This document shows, in pieces, positions 11,936-23,835 of a stretch of DNA of 64,000 nt. Every line of letters starts with the position of its first letter. Positions within the stretch are counted from its first letter, which is position 1. The translations under genes were made by a program, and so were the position numbers. The DNA lies in contig CM057135.1 of assembly GCA_029964075.1 (NCBI GenBank), positions 18,378,863-18,442,862 on the forward strand, in the 5' to 3' direction. Under the pieces are notes generated by a model. The model was not told the DNA's origin, ran no database searches, and saw only the letters and a list, made by a program, of their open reading frames with translations. The stretch comes from Patiria pectinifera. Taxonomy: Eukaryota > Echinodermata > Asteroidea > Valvatida > Asterinidae.

Positions 11936-13480
11936 TACTTAGGAAGAAATGTCACACTTAGGAAGTCATGAGTGACTGAATATTCTGTAAGGTTGCGCCA
12001 GCCAGTGTTGTAACCAAGTCAATTTTTTCCAAGTCAAGTCAAGTCTCAAGTCAAATTTTTCCAAGTCAAGTCAAGTCGCAAGTCAAATTTTTCCAAGTCA
12101 AGTCAAGTCGCAAGTCAAATTTTTCCAAGTCAAGTCAAGTCTCAAGTCGCATGTTTTATCACAAGTCACATCTTTAGCAGTTTGTCAAGTAGCAACAATA
12201 CTCGCGCGCGAACATTGGTACCCGGCCGCATTCAGCACGAAGTGCACGAATCATTTCTCGGACTAGGTCTACCCAAGACTCCATGTGTTTTTTTTTTCTC
12301 GAATTTCCATACTTCGTTATAATTCTACATTAACTTAACAATTTAACATTCAAACATGTTTTAGGGCCTGCAGAAAACTTCGATTTTAATCATTTCAATA
12401 CCTGTGAAAATATAAAATCTTGTTGACACTAACGTGACCACATAGGCCCAATGCCCGTGATCATGGCCTAGATTCCTTCCTCCATGGTTTAAACACGTGG
12501 CCGGCCGTGGCAAAACTGAAAATGGAGAGACCATGTCACTCACTTGGCAGGGTGAGTTTTCAGGTGTCTGATGAAGTTTGACGTCGTCGATGATGCCTCA
12601 AACACCTTCATTCCACAGTTTTACAGACAGCGCTCCTCTTCTTCGACGAGGATTCAAAATCTTTGAAAGTTCACCACTTTCGGAGCAGACATTGCTGACA
12701 GAGCGACGTAACAAGGCAAGCATGCAAAGTCGAGTCCGAGCAAAAAGCACACGGTCAGCTGGCTCACCGCGTGTGTACATACATGTACACGTTGCATTGT
12801 GCAGTACCGGTAATCGGCCGCTGATCTCGTGTACAGATTTTTGCACACGACGCGGCCGGTAGTAATAAACAATTCCTGGTTGCGTCATGGCCGGCCCTTC
12901 ATTCTGCACATCGCACTTAATTGACGGATCCCTTACGCATCTCCGATAAAAAAATCTGTAGTTTATGCTCTTTATAATTAAAAAAAAACCAAGTGAAGTC
13001 AATTGTTGGCAAGTCAAATTTTGTCAAGTCAAGTCAAGTCTCAAGTCAAATTTTGCCAAGTCAAGTCAAGTCTCAAGTCATTTTTTTCCAAGTCAAGTCA
13101 AGTCGCAAGTCAAAAAAAAAGCGACTCGAGTCTGACTCGAGTCCGAGTCAGCGACTCGAGTCAACAACACTGGCGCCAGCACACAAATATTGCAATATTC
13201 GCCAACATTTGATACAAGAAATTCACGTACTATGCGTTGACGCAACGATCGTTGGGTGAAGTTGCGCTAGGTAGGGCCTAACGGCCGCCGGTGACTACCG
13301 GCCATCCACGGAGGCTATTGCGGGAAGAAATCTGACATCACAAAAAATATGTCACGCTTAGGAAGTCATGGGTGACTCTGAATATTCTGTGACGTTGCAA
13401 CAGCACCAAAATTTTGAGATATTCCCAAACATTTGAGTAGGCCGAGACCAAAAATTCACGCACTAAGCTTCGACACAACG
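11936..13480 (+). repeat. Diverged direct duplication split by the nested hAT
   Basis: If 12003-13180 is removed, the sequence around TTAGGAAGTCATGAGTGACT (11957), GAATATTCTGT and ATTCACGTACTATGCGTT matches a second copy at about 13345-13480 with TTAGGAAGTCATGGGTGACT and ATTCACGCACTAAGCTTC. The two units are roughly 130-150 bp each. They predate the hAT insertion, which interrupts only the first. Confidence 0.6.
12003..13172. mobile_element. hAT element with CAGTGTTG ends and AAGTCAAGTC arrays
   Basis: Ends CAGTGTTGTAACC and GTCAACAACACTG are inverted, flanked by exact 8-bp copies of GCGCCAGC (11995-12002, 13173-13180). Both ends carry arrays of AAGTCAAGTCAAGTC with AAATTTTTCC spacers, at 12015-12175 and about 12995-13110. 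The arrays have the same orientation at both ends rather than being inverted. The right array is followed by GACTCGAGTC words. The core (12180-12990) holds no recognisable transposase. Confidence 0.85.
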
Positions 13481-13698
13481 ATCATTTTTACCATGGTTTT
13501 ACACACATACATCAATCTTGCATATGTACATGTCATCCCTGTACACTGTACATGTAAACCCATTCATTGTGCACTGTATTATCGGTACATGCGCGCTACC
13601 ATTGAGGCTTTGAAAAACCGGCGACCGGAGACCCTGTTTATTTTCAAACCGTCGATCGGTTTTCAAAACCTACGGTTTCTCCCAGCACCACTTGATGC

Positions 13699-14573
13699 CC
13701 CTTTTTTTTATTATACAATAACATGGTCAAGGCCAAAGTTGCTGTGCCCCTTTGAGACTCTAGTATCAGGGCATTCAGGGCTGTATGGTCGCACTCGCAT
13801 GGAGCTACTAATTAAAATCGCTGGGCTACCAATTTTCATTGTGTGGTAGTCCGGTGGGCTACCAGTTGTTTCATGAATTTGTCGAGCTCTGTAAGTGGTG
13901 AAGGAAAAATGGTTTTTACACATTTTAGGGGACTTGATTTTAACATAGGAAATCATGAATTTGTAGAACCTATATCCAATTTGCCTGTTCTCAATGAAAA
14001 CTTTTAGTAAAAAATGTAACGGACTGCTTACATGTATTAGGAAATTTTTAGGGCAAGGAAAACCTGTAGCACTAGATTTGAAAAATAGAAAATCATTTTG
14101 AGATGAACAATAGAAAATCAGTTTACATTTATACCCAAAGAAATAATTGTATTGTCCAGCAAAAAAGTAAATTTATAATGAGAAACATTTTTTTTTTTTT
14201 AAATAAAGGTAAATTTTCAAGTATTTGGTCTGCTAAACACAAAAGATAACTTGGAAAGACCGGTTTTTAATTTATAGGGTCAATTCCACGCAAAAGTTGC
14301 ATTTTTCAAAATTTTTAAAGTTTTGTTTTCAGCAATTTTGTGTATACTGTTTGAAAGTACATATATAGTTCACGGTGCGTAAAAGTACAATAATATTTAC
14401 ATGTACTACCATCATCCATTCATAAAATACACGTATGTGCACTCTTCTGTACTTGGGTACCAAGAATTCATAGAAATCATACCAACTTTCACCCATCCCT
14501 GCCACACTGAATGCAAAGAGTGCTGATGGAACTTCCACCGTCCATGTGACCTTCTAAGCCATAATTATTCACT
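13699..14573. other. Unassigned AT-rich sequence
   Basis: No supported gene or repeat is seen between the hAT target duplications at 13698 and 14574. There are only short frames without domains. Confidence 0.5.
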
Positions 14574-14581
14574 ATCTCTAT

Positions 14582-15665
14582 TAAGGCTGGGAGAATTCAA
14601 ATACTTTGACAACCGGTATTTGGTTTTGCACATTCGAATACTATTTGGTATTCGATTTTTTTTCTAACTAGGCAGCGCTAGCGCATAGTGCGCACGTGCC
14701 GATAAATGTACACGAAGAATGGATGCATATTGACTACATGCGGCCGGCTTGTAGGCTTCGAAATTAACAGGTACAGGAAGCTTGCATCTGTCACAGTTTG
14801 TTTCTAGTTTTGCCTTGAAAAATAGGCCTACCTGAATTTATTTATTTCACATCGGATCGGCCTTGTCAGGGAACCAACACGGTACATTTTTTTACGATGT
14901 CAGTCTTGCTTCCAATGCATGTAAACAACGAACACATTTTACCCGCTGCGCTGCACGATGACTTGATTTACGTCGGCATTTTGTCACCAATTGATCCACG
15001 TGTAATTTTATGACGAATGCAACATTTTTCATGCGCCAAATTCTGCCATAAATGGGTATTTTCTTAATGGAGAATGTCGCAACTTTCACCACAAAGGATA
15101 GGATTAAATCCATACAACGCTATCATCGCAACGCAACATGTAACGACAAGTCCAGCGTTGCTGACTCTGCGTGCGTTACGCTGTGAGCATGTGGCTCTGT
15201 ATGTAGTCTTAGTGCCAAGACCTTTGTTGTTTTTTTCCTGCGGCGCGTAGGGCGCCACCGCGCGGCGACATTGTGAGATTTCAGTCGGATTTTAGATGGC
15301 CACGCCACGGTTACTTTTGACTGCCACTCGCGCGCAAATAGTAACGTCTTGAAACCAAGACTACTTTGTATGCGGCACGCGCGATGATGTTTGCAATGTG
15401 GTTGTCGACTTCGAAAGGCCTTTTACGATGTTTTTGGATCAAGTACGTAACAATTGTGCTTCTAATTTTCTTCTTGGCGACAAAATGATGACCAAAATTC
15501 AAGCAAGTATTTTACAGTTTACACATTTTTTGTTCTGCATCAGGCGCCAGACGTTAGTCCATTTTTTTTTCAGGTTGAATTCAAATACCAAATAGTGAAA
15601 ATTCACAACCGGTTAGTAAAGTCCAAATCGAATGGTTCGAATTCCGGTTTTGAGTCCCAGCCTTA
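14582..15665. mobile_element. hAT-like non-autonomous element, copy 1
   Basis: It begins TAAGGCTGGGAG and ends GAGTCCCAGCCTTA, flanked by exact 8-bp copies of ATCTCTAT (14574-14581, 15666-15673). Subterminal words such as ATTTGGTATTCGA and AACCGGTT occur at both ends. It has the same structure and sequence as 16535-17598 but opposite orientation. No transposase frame is present, so it would depend on an enzyme supplied elsewhere. Confidence 0.88.
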
Positions 15666-16534
15666 ATCTCTATTGTTTTAGGTGCTGTTTTTAATTGATG
15701 AGGCACAGAATACACTTCACCGTTCTTATGGTTGATGTCCCATAAGTCACAGTTTTTAGCATAAGGGGCCATTCATAATTTTCAAAGTTTTAAATTTTCG
15801 ATTTTTTTTCGAAATTGTGGGTGGGTGGGTCAAGGCAAAAATTTGAAAATCGAAAATCGAAATTCTCTTTTTGTAAAAAAAAAAAAAAGGCTGAAAAATG
15901 TAAAAAATATAAGTTTTGATATCTCAACTTGCCGAACTTTGCGTAATTGTTCCATTTTGCTCCCCTTTCCTGCTACATGTAGCTAGCTGCATAGTGCGTG
16001 GCTAATTTCACGAAACTGCGTAACTGCATAACGCGACTTGCGCAACATTATGTGGCGTATTCGTTGAATACTTATGTCACAAAATGCTGCGCAAGTTGAC
16101 TTACGCAGTTGCCCAAAGTTATCGGCTGCTGGCATTCGTTGCGTGGTTGTTAGCCTTGGTCAAGGCGTTCGTCGTATGTCGTGCCGCGTGCATAAAATTT
16201 AAATAGCCAGGCGAACAGCGACCTCGCGCTGCCTGAGCATATGCAAATGAGCTGAACCGGTACGAACGCCTTGGTTCACTCGTCGACCAGATGTGTATTG
16301 GGGCGAGCTCATTATGCTAATAGCGAGAGACGATATTTTAAATACACTCTTGGATTGGTTCGTTGCTGCTCAAAACCGCAAGATTCAAAATAGGTCATGA
16401 GTGCATTGCGGCACGTTGTTATCAGTGGTGTATAGAATTTCCGTATTATATGTCGGCGGGTCCATGACCAAGGGTTTACGATATGACATTTTCTACCAGC
16501 TCAGTGATCGAGGAGTAATTTATACAGTAGTGAC

Positions 16535-17598
16535 TAAGGCTGGGACTCAAAACCGGAATTCGAACCATTCGATTTGGACTTTACTAACCGGTTGTGAAAT
16601 TTCACTATTTGGTATTTGAATTCAACCTGAAAAAAAATGGACTAACGTCTGGCGCCTGATGCAGAACAAAAAAATGTGTAAACTGTAAAATACTAGCTTG
16701 AATTTTGGTCATCATTTTGTCGCCAAGACGAAAATTAGAAACACAATTTTTACGCACTTGATCCAAAAACAACATCGTGAAAGGCCTTTCGAAGTCGACA
16801 ATCACATTGCAAACATCATTGCGCACGCCGCATACAAAGTAGTCTTGATTTCAAGACGTTACTATTTGCGTGTGAGGGGCAGTCAAAAGTAACCGTGGCG
16901 TGGCCGTCTAAAATCAGACTGAATTCTCCCAATGTCCCCGCGCGGTGGCGCCCTACGCACCGCGGGAAAAAAACAACGAAGGTCTCGGAACAAGACTATA
17001 CATACCAAGTCACACATTATTACACACCGCAATCAGCTCATACAGCGCTTGACTTGTCGTTACATGTCAGGATGATAGCGTTGTAAGGAACTAATCTTGT
17101 CCTTTATGGTCAAAGTTGCTACATTCTCCAGCAAGAAAATACCCATCTACGGCAGAATTTGGCACATGAAAAAGTTGCATTCATCATAAAATTACACGAA
17201 TGCCGACGTGAGCAAGTCATCGTGCAGCGCAGCGGGTAAAATGTGTTCGTTGTTTACATGCATTGGAAGCGAGACTGACATCGTAAAAAAATGTACCGTG
17301 TTGGTTCCCTGACAAGGCCGTTCCAAAGTGAAATAAATGAATTCAGGTAGGCCTATTTTTCACGGCAAAACTAGAAACAAACTGTACCAGAAGCTAGCTA
17401 CCTGTACTCATTAATTTCGAGCCCTGCAAGCCGGCCGCATGTAGTCGCTATGCATCCATTCTTCGTGTGCATTATCGGCACGTGCGCGCTATGCGCTAGC
17501 GCTGCCTAGTTGAAAAAAATAAATTCGAATACCAAATAGTATTCGAATTTTCAAAACCAAATACCGGTTGTCAAAGTATTTGAATTCTCCCAGCCTTA
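16535..17598. mobile_element. hAT-like non-autonomous element, copy 2 (inverted)
   Basis: It begins TAAGGCTGGGACTC and ends TTCTCCCAGCCTTA, flanked by exact copies of GTAGTGAC (16527-16534, 17599-17606). Along its length it is the reverse complement of 14582-15665, for example sharing GGCCTTTCGAAGTCGACAA against TTGTCGACTTCGAAAGGCC. It is nested in the 16151-18425 element, so it is the youngest layer of the stack. Non-coding. Confidence 0.88.
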
Positions 17599-17672
17599 GT
17601 AGTGACAGTACATGAACTTAGAGGTAGAATGGTTTATAATCGGTGCCCCCATCACTTATAGTACTGAACGTT

Positions 17673-17708
17673 TGTACTGTACTGTACTGTACTGTACTGT
17701 ACTGTACT
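17673..17708 (+). repeat. (TGTAC)n microsatellite
   Basis: About seven perfect copies of the pentamer TGTAC occur just outside the right end of the nested hAT. Confidence 0.9.
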
Positions 17709-18935
17709 TATTGTCATTGAAATTTTCCCAACGATTTTGATCAGGACAACCAACTCATGGTTTCATTAGTTCTTAAAACACACAGTCTTGTATAGTGACA
17801 ATACGTTACTGCCTAGTGCCTATACGGCACAGTACGGCAGGTAACCCAAACGCCCTGTTCCTACCTCCACGAATTTTACAAACACATGAAACCCGGTGCA
17901 GATATAACGAAACGGCCTTTGAACAATCGACCGCGCTTGGAGTTGCAGATACTGCCTGAAAACATGACATAAATTCACGAAGACGTCATGACCTTGCAGT
18001 TATAGAACGTATAGACTTGCTGCTTATTATGGGCACGAAAATTTCAAATCAACGTACACAATACAACTCGTCGTGCGATTTTTGGTCTATGGTCGCCAAG
18101 TTCATACATCGTGATTCTTGTATCCCAGTTCACATGATCTATTTTGCATGATACTTTGCTGTGATTGGACACCGTGTACACATCGCCCCGCCTCCATCAT
18201 TTATTATGCGCATATGAGATCTCCGCAAGAAATCTTGCGGAGAAATAAAGAAACACATAAGCTTTGGTGGACGAGTGGACCAAGGCGTTCGTTCCAGTTC
18301 AGCTCATTTGCATATTTCTCAGGTCGCGCGAGGTCGCTGTTCGCCTGGATATTATATGTATTGTACGCAATGCATGCGAACCAATGCACGCGGCACGACT
18401 ACGACGAACGCCTTGACCAAGGCTACGTGGTTGTGAACTAGATAGTGAGCGCAGCAAGAGTACCTCCTCTGTCACAAGGCCTCTGACCACCTCAAGAAAA
18501 CAGCAAAACCATAATCAAAAGTGCACCTTCGAAAACTGCAACCTGTCCTTCCCAACATCATACCAGCTAATGAAACACAAGAACTCATCCGGACACAAGT
18601 CTTGTGCAAACGGGGAAGACAAACACGCCAGCCCTATTTGGACACATACACATAGATACATAGGCCTACATACAAGTACATTTGTATGTGCGCATACACG
18701 TATTTTGATTGAAGAAGAAATCAATTTTTTTAAATCGAAATTAGGGGTGGGTGGGTGGGTCAAAAAAATTTGGAAAAAAAATCGAAATTTTAAAACATTG
18801 AAAATTATGAATGGCCCCTAAAGTTTTTCTCATATTCTGTAGTAGACTCCTGCAGACAAGTGTTGGACTTTTTTATCTACTACAGTACGTACTTGCATCA
18901 ACAAACCAAGCTGCATCTGCATTGGACTTGAAATA

Positions 18936-20370
18936 CAGTCAAACCTGTCTATAAAGACCACTCAAGGGAAACGGAAAAAGCGGTCTTTATAGACAGGTGG
19001 TCTTTCTACACAGGTTGACAATATTTGAGCGACCCCGATGATGTACATAGTCAGTGAAACCTGTCTTAATAGCGACCACTGTGTTCTGTCAGCAATGAAG
19101 CGATTCCTATTAATGATTTTTGCAAGTTTTTAAATAAATTTATTTGCCACTGTGTAGTCTGTAAACTGTATGTTTTTTTTATTTTTTTTATTTTTAAGAC
19201 TGTACAGTAAGTACTAAAATACTGTGAAAGACGACCAAAACATTTGGAGGGTCGTGTAGTTTATTTTTGTAAACCTGGGAATGTTAATTTTGGAATTATT
19301 TGTGAGAATAAGCGGCGCGTGCAGCAAGGCATTAATTACCGGCACAGCGGCGATCTCATATCCACAGGTTCCCGACAATCGCACGACAGCTCATCCTTTT
19401 TTCACCGTGCGTTTTGAATTGTTGATCAACTTGATCGCCTCCATTTTCATTTTCATTGTAAGTTGATTCCCAGAACTCTTTATGGGAGTCATGTGTGGAG
19501 AATAAAAATATCCATAGCCATGTTCTTGGCTGCGATGACGGAGCAAAAAGTTCTCAAAAAGCGGCAAAATGATGGCAGAGAACGTGTTCGTAAACATAAC
19601 TTACATGCATGTGCTGGTGCATATCCGTGTGTACGTGTACGTACGTGTACACTCGCGCTGCGCCATGCGCTAGCGCTAGCGATCCCTTCCCGATCGATCA
19701 GGTCCTCGCGAAGTTCTAAAATTAAGGTCCTTTGTTTGCAATTGTAAAAATTACGTTGGGGAAATGAAAATCAATGAAAAATACACTGTCATTTTTTAAT
19801 TTTATTAACGTCACAATGCCTCCTCGAAATCTTTAAAACTTGCCTTTTTTTTATTAAACAATCACATTCATGAACGAGGATAATGACGGTCAAAGTTCAT
19901 GCATAATGCAAGACGTTGGTCGCATGGTCCGGTCCGATCCGGTCGTTCGTGTACAGTACAAACATACCGCGTGCATGCAGTGCTAACCGCATGCTGAAGT
20001 TGGGAAGTGTAACGGCAACGGTGTGAACACGAACAATAACATCGCTTTTAATCTGTCGAGGGAGGATATCTTGGTTTATTTATCCTCTTAAATGCATAGT
20101 TTATTTGGCTTTGAAAAGAAACTGTAAGTAACAGAAGCAATATGGTTGTTGGTTTTTTTGCGTGACTCAACAACTTGAACAAGTTGTGGTCGTTCTGTAC
20201 AGTTTTCAGTGACCGCACGGGTGCAGAAACGGGCGGTCGCTGGTCGCGTTACGCAGGTGGTCGCTATACACAGTGTACAAACTACAGTATTTTCATCGGG
20301 GGGATTTTTAGGTGGTCGTTATGGACAGGTGGCCGTTATACACAGGTGGTCGCTAAGGCAGGTTTGACTG
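18936..20370. mobile_element. Tc1/mariner-pogo-like element with CAGTCAAACCTG ends
   Basis: Left end CAGTCAAACCTGTCTATAA and right end GGCAGGTTTGACTG are inverted, bordered by TA on both sides, as for Tc1/mariner and pogo/Tigger elements. Words of the type GTGGTCKYTATAGACAG occur near both ends, and a second internal copy of AAACCTGTCTTAATAGCGAC lies at 19069. Short frames inside show no DDE transposase, so it looks non-autonomous. Confidence 0.8.
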
Positions 20371-20372
20371 TA

Positions 20373-22964
20373 CATGTAGCTGTACTCGTTTAGTTAGGAG
20401 ACGTACAACTTTGTCCCATAAGTCACAAATGTGTAGTAGGTACATGTAGGCCTACTACATGTACATACATGTAGTTTGTAAACCATGTCACCAAGAGTTG
20501 TGCAAAATGGCACAGAGAGAGATGTGAACACTTTAAGGCTAGAGGACAATAGAGTAAGAAAAAACAGAGTATTATGGGCAGTGGGAACAAAAAAAATGCA
20601 ATCATCCATAGATGTAGAGCCAATGGTGCTTAATTATGCTAGAGGCATGTACAAAGTGTAGGTATGGACTGGTCACAGACCCTTTTTGTTTTTTTGGTGA
20701 ACAGCAGCCTGCAAACTGCAACATTTGACACACTGAGGTCATTTTCTTACTGTACTGTATGAGACACACATAGAAAACCAGTATTTATTTGTCTCAGGTA
20801 TCATGTCCCAATATGGGACGTACACTCCCCCCAATATGTCCCATCAGTCACAATGTAGGGTATGTGCATATACTTTCATATGATTGTGATTGTTCATTAC
20901 AAACTATTGGTGTGTTAAATACTTACAATTGTAATTGTGATTACCGTTTTTTAATTAAGCATGTTGACTTTTTGAGAAGTTTTACTGTTGGGTGATGTTC
21001 CCCTACACGAGTACATGCACAATTGAGAGTTTTTACCAACTCTAGTTGGATTTCTGTCTGAACATTGAAAGTGTTCACTTTGAGTATATTTCCTCATGCT
21101 GAAATTTAGTTTAATGACTTAAAAGTCACTTTGGTGCAGTGCAAGATGGGTGAAATGAGATAGCGACCCATCAGTCACACTCATTAGTCTCATAAGTCAC
21201 ACACGATTCCAAGCAACAACTGAAAAAGTTTAAATGAATCAAGTCCAATTCAACTATTGTTAGTGAGCCAATTCACTGGTTAATCTTCAAACCCAAACCT
21301 GAAAACCTGGTCATAAAACTGAGATAGATATTGCAACCTGAACCAAAGTGCCTGATTTCTGTGGTCCTTAGATGTCCCATAAGTCACAATTAAAAACAGC
21401 CATATTTTATGTAAAAGAAGTTTCAACATTCTGCTTTCAATTTACATGTAATTAAGAAAAACCATAGGTTCAAGCCAGTGTGGTATTCTGCATGTCGTGA
21501 CTATCGCGCCGAAAACTACAGTCAGTGATGTGGACCCTACACATCGCGACTAGAGCGAATATGTCGGGGGAAGGGGTGCATATCGAGTGTGCACGCAATC
21601 ACACAACAGACGCACACAAAACGTTAACTGACCCTGTACACGTACGCAAGTGCTCCTGCGGTTTATAAACACCACGGACAACCAACAGCTCTATCACAAT
21701 TCACACAGGGTCAGATACGTAACGTATGTACATGTATAATGTTGGCCACTTCATGCGTTATTGATAAGCACGTGCTCATGATCTACAAGGGAATTTTCCA
21801 AGATGAGAAACAGCTATAGCTTGGCCAGCAAATGCAGTACACGTGACGGCTCGACATTGGACTTCCATCGTCCTGTTCCGGCCAGTTCCGTCTCAGGAAT
21901 CAAGGAAACAGGGTGCTGGGAAACGTTTACTAACTGTACATATGTACGCATCTTTTTCGACAAGTTTTTTTTAAAAATTCGCATTTCATGTGTTTCTTGT
22001 CAGTTTTGTGTGTTTCTTGTCAGTATTTTATTCATTTTTAAAATCTGTCTGGACTTCATTATACACAAAGGTGGGCCACATTTTCCATACTTCCCCTAAA
22101 GTCTCTCACCAAGTCACGTGAATGTGACTGACCATCCAGGACGTGCGTTTTTGACTCATCATGCATTATGCATATTAATAGTAGACTTTGCACTACTTTG
22201 CACACGCTGCACTGCGCCTGCCCTGATGCAGCATATACTAATGCCACAAACTTTGGTCCAATTAAAAGTGTTGTGTGTGAAACATGTCTGTCAAAATAGG
22301 CATAATGTCAATCATATTTCCTTAATGAGAAGTCTAGATACTTCATTTCCCTTTGGCTACCAGAAAGGGAGATCCCTCCCCGACAAAATGGAAGAATCGT
22401 AAATTCTGCATTCATTCAATCGTTGGAAAGCAGCCCATTTTCAAGGCGATGGGCATGGGTGGCTGGGTACCAACCCACCGTGTGCATGTGTAACCGCCAT
22501 GGACTGAAACAGAAAGCTGAGACGTACATTGTGACATTGCCCTATATTTACCCCCATGTAAGCAAGACCCGCAAGCACAGACTTTGTGCAAGCACAGACC
22601 CGCAGAGCTATCACCGGTTTAATGGAACAACGCTAATACATGTAGTTGTGACTTGTCGACTAGTCGCGACAATTATTCAATAGTCGCGGCGACTGTGTAT
22701 GCTCAGGCTGTCAAGCACCTGATGAGATTAATTGATCATGACTAAGTATACAAAAAACAAAACAAAAACCGTTGCAATACAGGGTTCACAAACAAGTCTC
22801 AAGAGGTTTACAAATCCTTTAAATAAAAAAGGACTTCTTATTTTGTGCAAAATAAGGATCTTTCTTTGTAACCAATATCTTGTAACCAAAACCTTCTCTT
22901 TTAGGTGAATGTTGAGCGATCTCATTGTTTGTCAACTGGGATCAACAGTCCATAACAGTCATGG
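20373..22964. other. Unassigned sequence with repeated TGTCCCATAAGTCAC motif
   Basis: No gene is supported. The word TGTCCCATAAGTCAC or a close variant recurs at 20412, 20837, 21188 and 21373, and again at 15736 beyond the inserted elements. Short ACATGTACATGTA stretches are scattered through it. Confidence 0.55.
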
Positions 22965-23211
22965 ATATTGTGATGAATCATCAAGTATACGTTTTATACA
23001 TTAACATGAACTGTATAGTGACTTGTCTGTAGTGCCCAGTCACTCATACTAGAACATCAGCATTTAATTGGCCAGCACTGTTAGTGGGCGTGGCTTAAGT
23101 CATCTACTAAGCAATACTGCATTTTCATTGGTTGAGGCACCCTGTGTACTTTAGTAATGAGGGGCATTTATTGTATGTGAATGTATATGACCATGTTGGC
23201 CTATAAAAGGC

Positions 23212-23229
23212 ACAGTTCGAGAGAATAAA
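23212..23229 (+). promoter_or_regulatory. LTR TATA box and polyadenylation signal
   Basis: TATAAAA at 23212-23218 is closely followed by AATAAA at 23224-23229, repeated in the 3' LTR at 31562 and 31584. The TATA box would set transcription start about 25-30 bp downstream, leaving the AATAAA close to the start site. Compact promoter/poly(A) arrangements of this kind are common in LTR elements. The start site itself is inferred. Confidence 0.6.
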
Positions 23230-23326
23230 TCTCACTTCTTCGCCTGGTGGGACCAAAGAAGTCATAGGAAGTCTCCTGTCTCTGTTTTATTGTCTAATTG
23301 TCACTAATTAGGGTGTAAGTCTCCCC

Positions 23327-23425
23327 CACTTGAGCCACTTGAGCCACTCGAGCCACTTGAGCCACTCGAGCCACTCGAGCCACTCGAGCCACTTAAGCCA
23401 CATAAGCCACTGGTCAGCCACCCTG
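23327..23425 (+). repeat. GAGCCACTY nonamer array in LTR
   Basis: About nine copies of GAGCCACTC or GAGCCACTT are followed by GTCAGCCACC and related words. The 3' LTR equivalent (about 31685-31790) has one more nonamer. The core word AGCCAC also dominates the leader upstream of the element's third ORF. Confidence 0.85.
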
Positions 23426-23673
23426 AGCCACCGGTCAGCCACCCAGAGCCACCGTTCAACCACCCAAATCACAGGCTAATCCACCCAAAACCACAGGTTA
23501 ATCCACCCAATCCCTAAATCCCAAACACTAGTTGAGTTAGCGCTTTCCCCTGGTGGAGCAGATTTGGGAGTGCTGTTTGTCACTTGGTGCTGTGGCCTCC
23601 AACCGCAGGTGCTTCAACTCCATCGGGACTGGGCCAGAGAGGCAAGGAACTGACTAGGCGATGTACGTTACAT

Positions 23674-23691
23674 TGGTGGCAGCGGTGGGAT
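23674..23691 (+). promoter_or_regulatory. Primer-binding site complementary to tRNA-Leu
   Basis: TGGTGGCAGCGGTGGGAT begins one base after the LTR. Its complement ends in CCA and matches the 3' end of animal tRNA-Leu as I remember it. This is where minus-strand DNA synthesis would be primed. Confidence 0.8.
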
Positions 23692-23835
23692 CCACTGAGA
23701 GTGACGGGACAGCTAGCCAAAGGAACCACAGGGTGAGAGTGGTCAGGATCGATCTACCAGAAGTAGTGATTTGGGGATTGCAGAATTCAGCGGTGGAAGT
23801 GGAGAACCACTAGTCACAGCAACAGTAAAGACAGG

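Larger units (their letters stand above)
10807..13690. mobile_element. hAT-like element with TAGTGCTGGGA ends
   Basis: Left end TAGTGCTGGGACTC and right end CTCCCAGCACCA are bracketed by CTTGATGC at 10799-10806 and 13691-13698, an exact 8-bp duplication typical of hAT. Internal words (GGCAACCGGTTG, GCCGATTGC) resemble the TAAGGCTGGGA elements at 14582 and 16535. A second hAT element (12003-13172) is nested inside. No transposase frame is visible. Confidence 0.75.
16151..18425. mobile_element. TAGCCTTGG-ended element with 9-bp target duplication, copy 1
   Basis: Ends TAGCCTTGGTCAAGGCG and CGCCTTGACCAAGGCTA are exact inverses, flanked by CGTGGTTGT (16142-16150, 18426-18434). Further inside, a second pair of inverted segments contains CAGCGACCTCGCGC, ATGCAAATGAGCTGAAC and AACGCCTTGGTTCACTCGTC. 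Without the nested hAT it is about 1.2 kb. A 9-bp duplication would suit Mutator-like or Merlin elements, but no transposase is visible. Confidence 0.85.
15765..18818. mobile_element. PIF/Harbinger-like element with GGGGCCATTCATAATTTTC ends
   Basis: The left end GGGGCCATTCATAATTTTCA and the right end TGAAAATTATGAATGGCCCC are exact inverses, each followed inward by TTTAAAATTTCGAT and GGGTGGGTGGGTC words. The element is flanked by TAA on both sides (15762-15764, 18819-18821). A 3-bp TWA target and GG-rich ends fit PIF/Harbinger. Most of its length is other elements nested inside (16151-18425, which itself contains 16535-17598). No transposase or Myb-like frame is evident. Confidence 0.82.
22969..23672 (+). 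repeat. 5' LTR of gypsy element 1
   Basis: This 704-bp direct repeat starts TGTGATGAATC and ends CGTTACA (TG...CA). The U3 part includes CATTTTCATTGG and a TATA box. R/U5 holds a run of GAGCCACTC/T nonamers. It matches 31329-32042 with few substitutions and one fewer nonamer. Confidence 0.95.
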
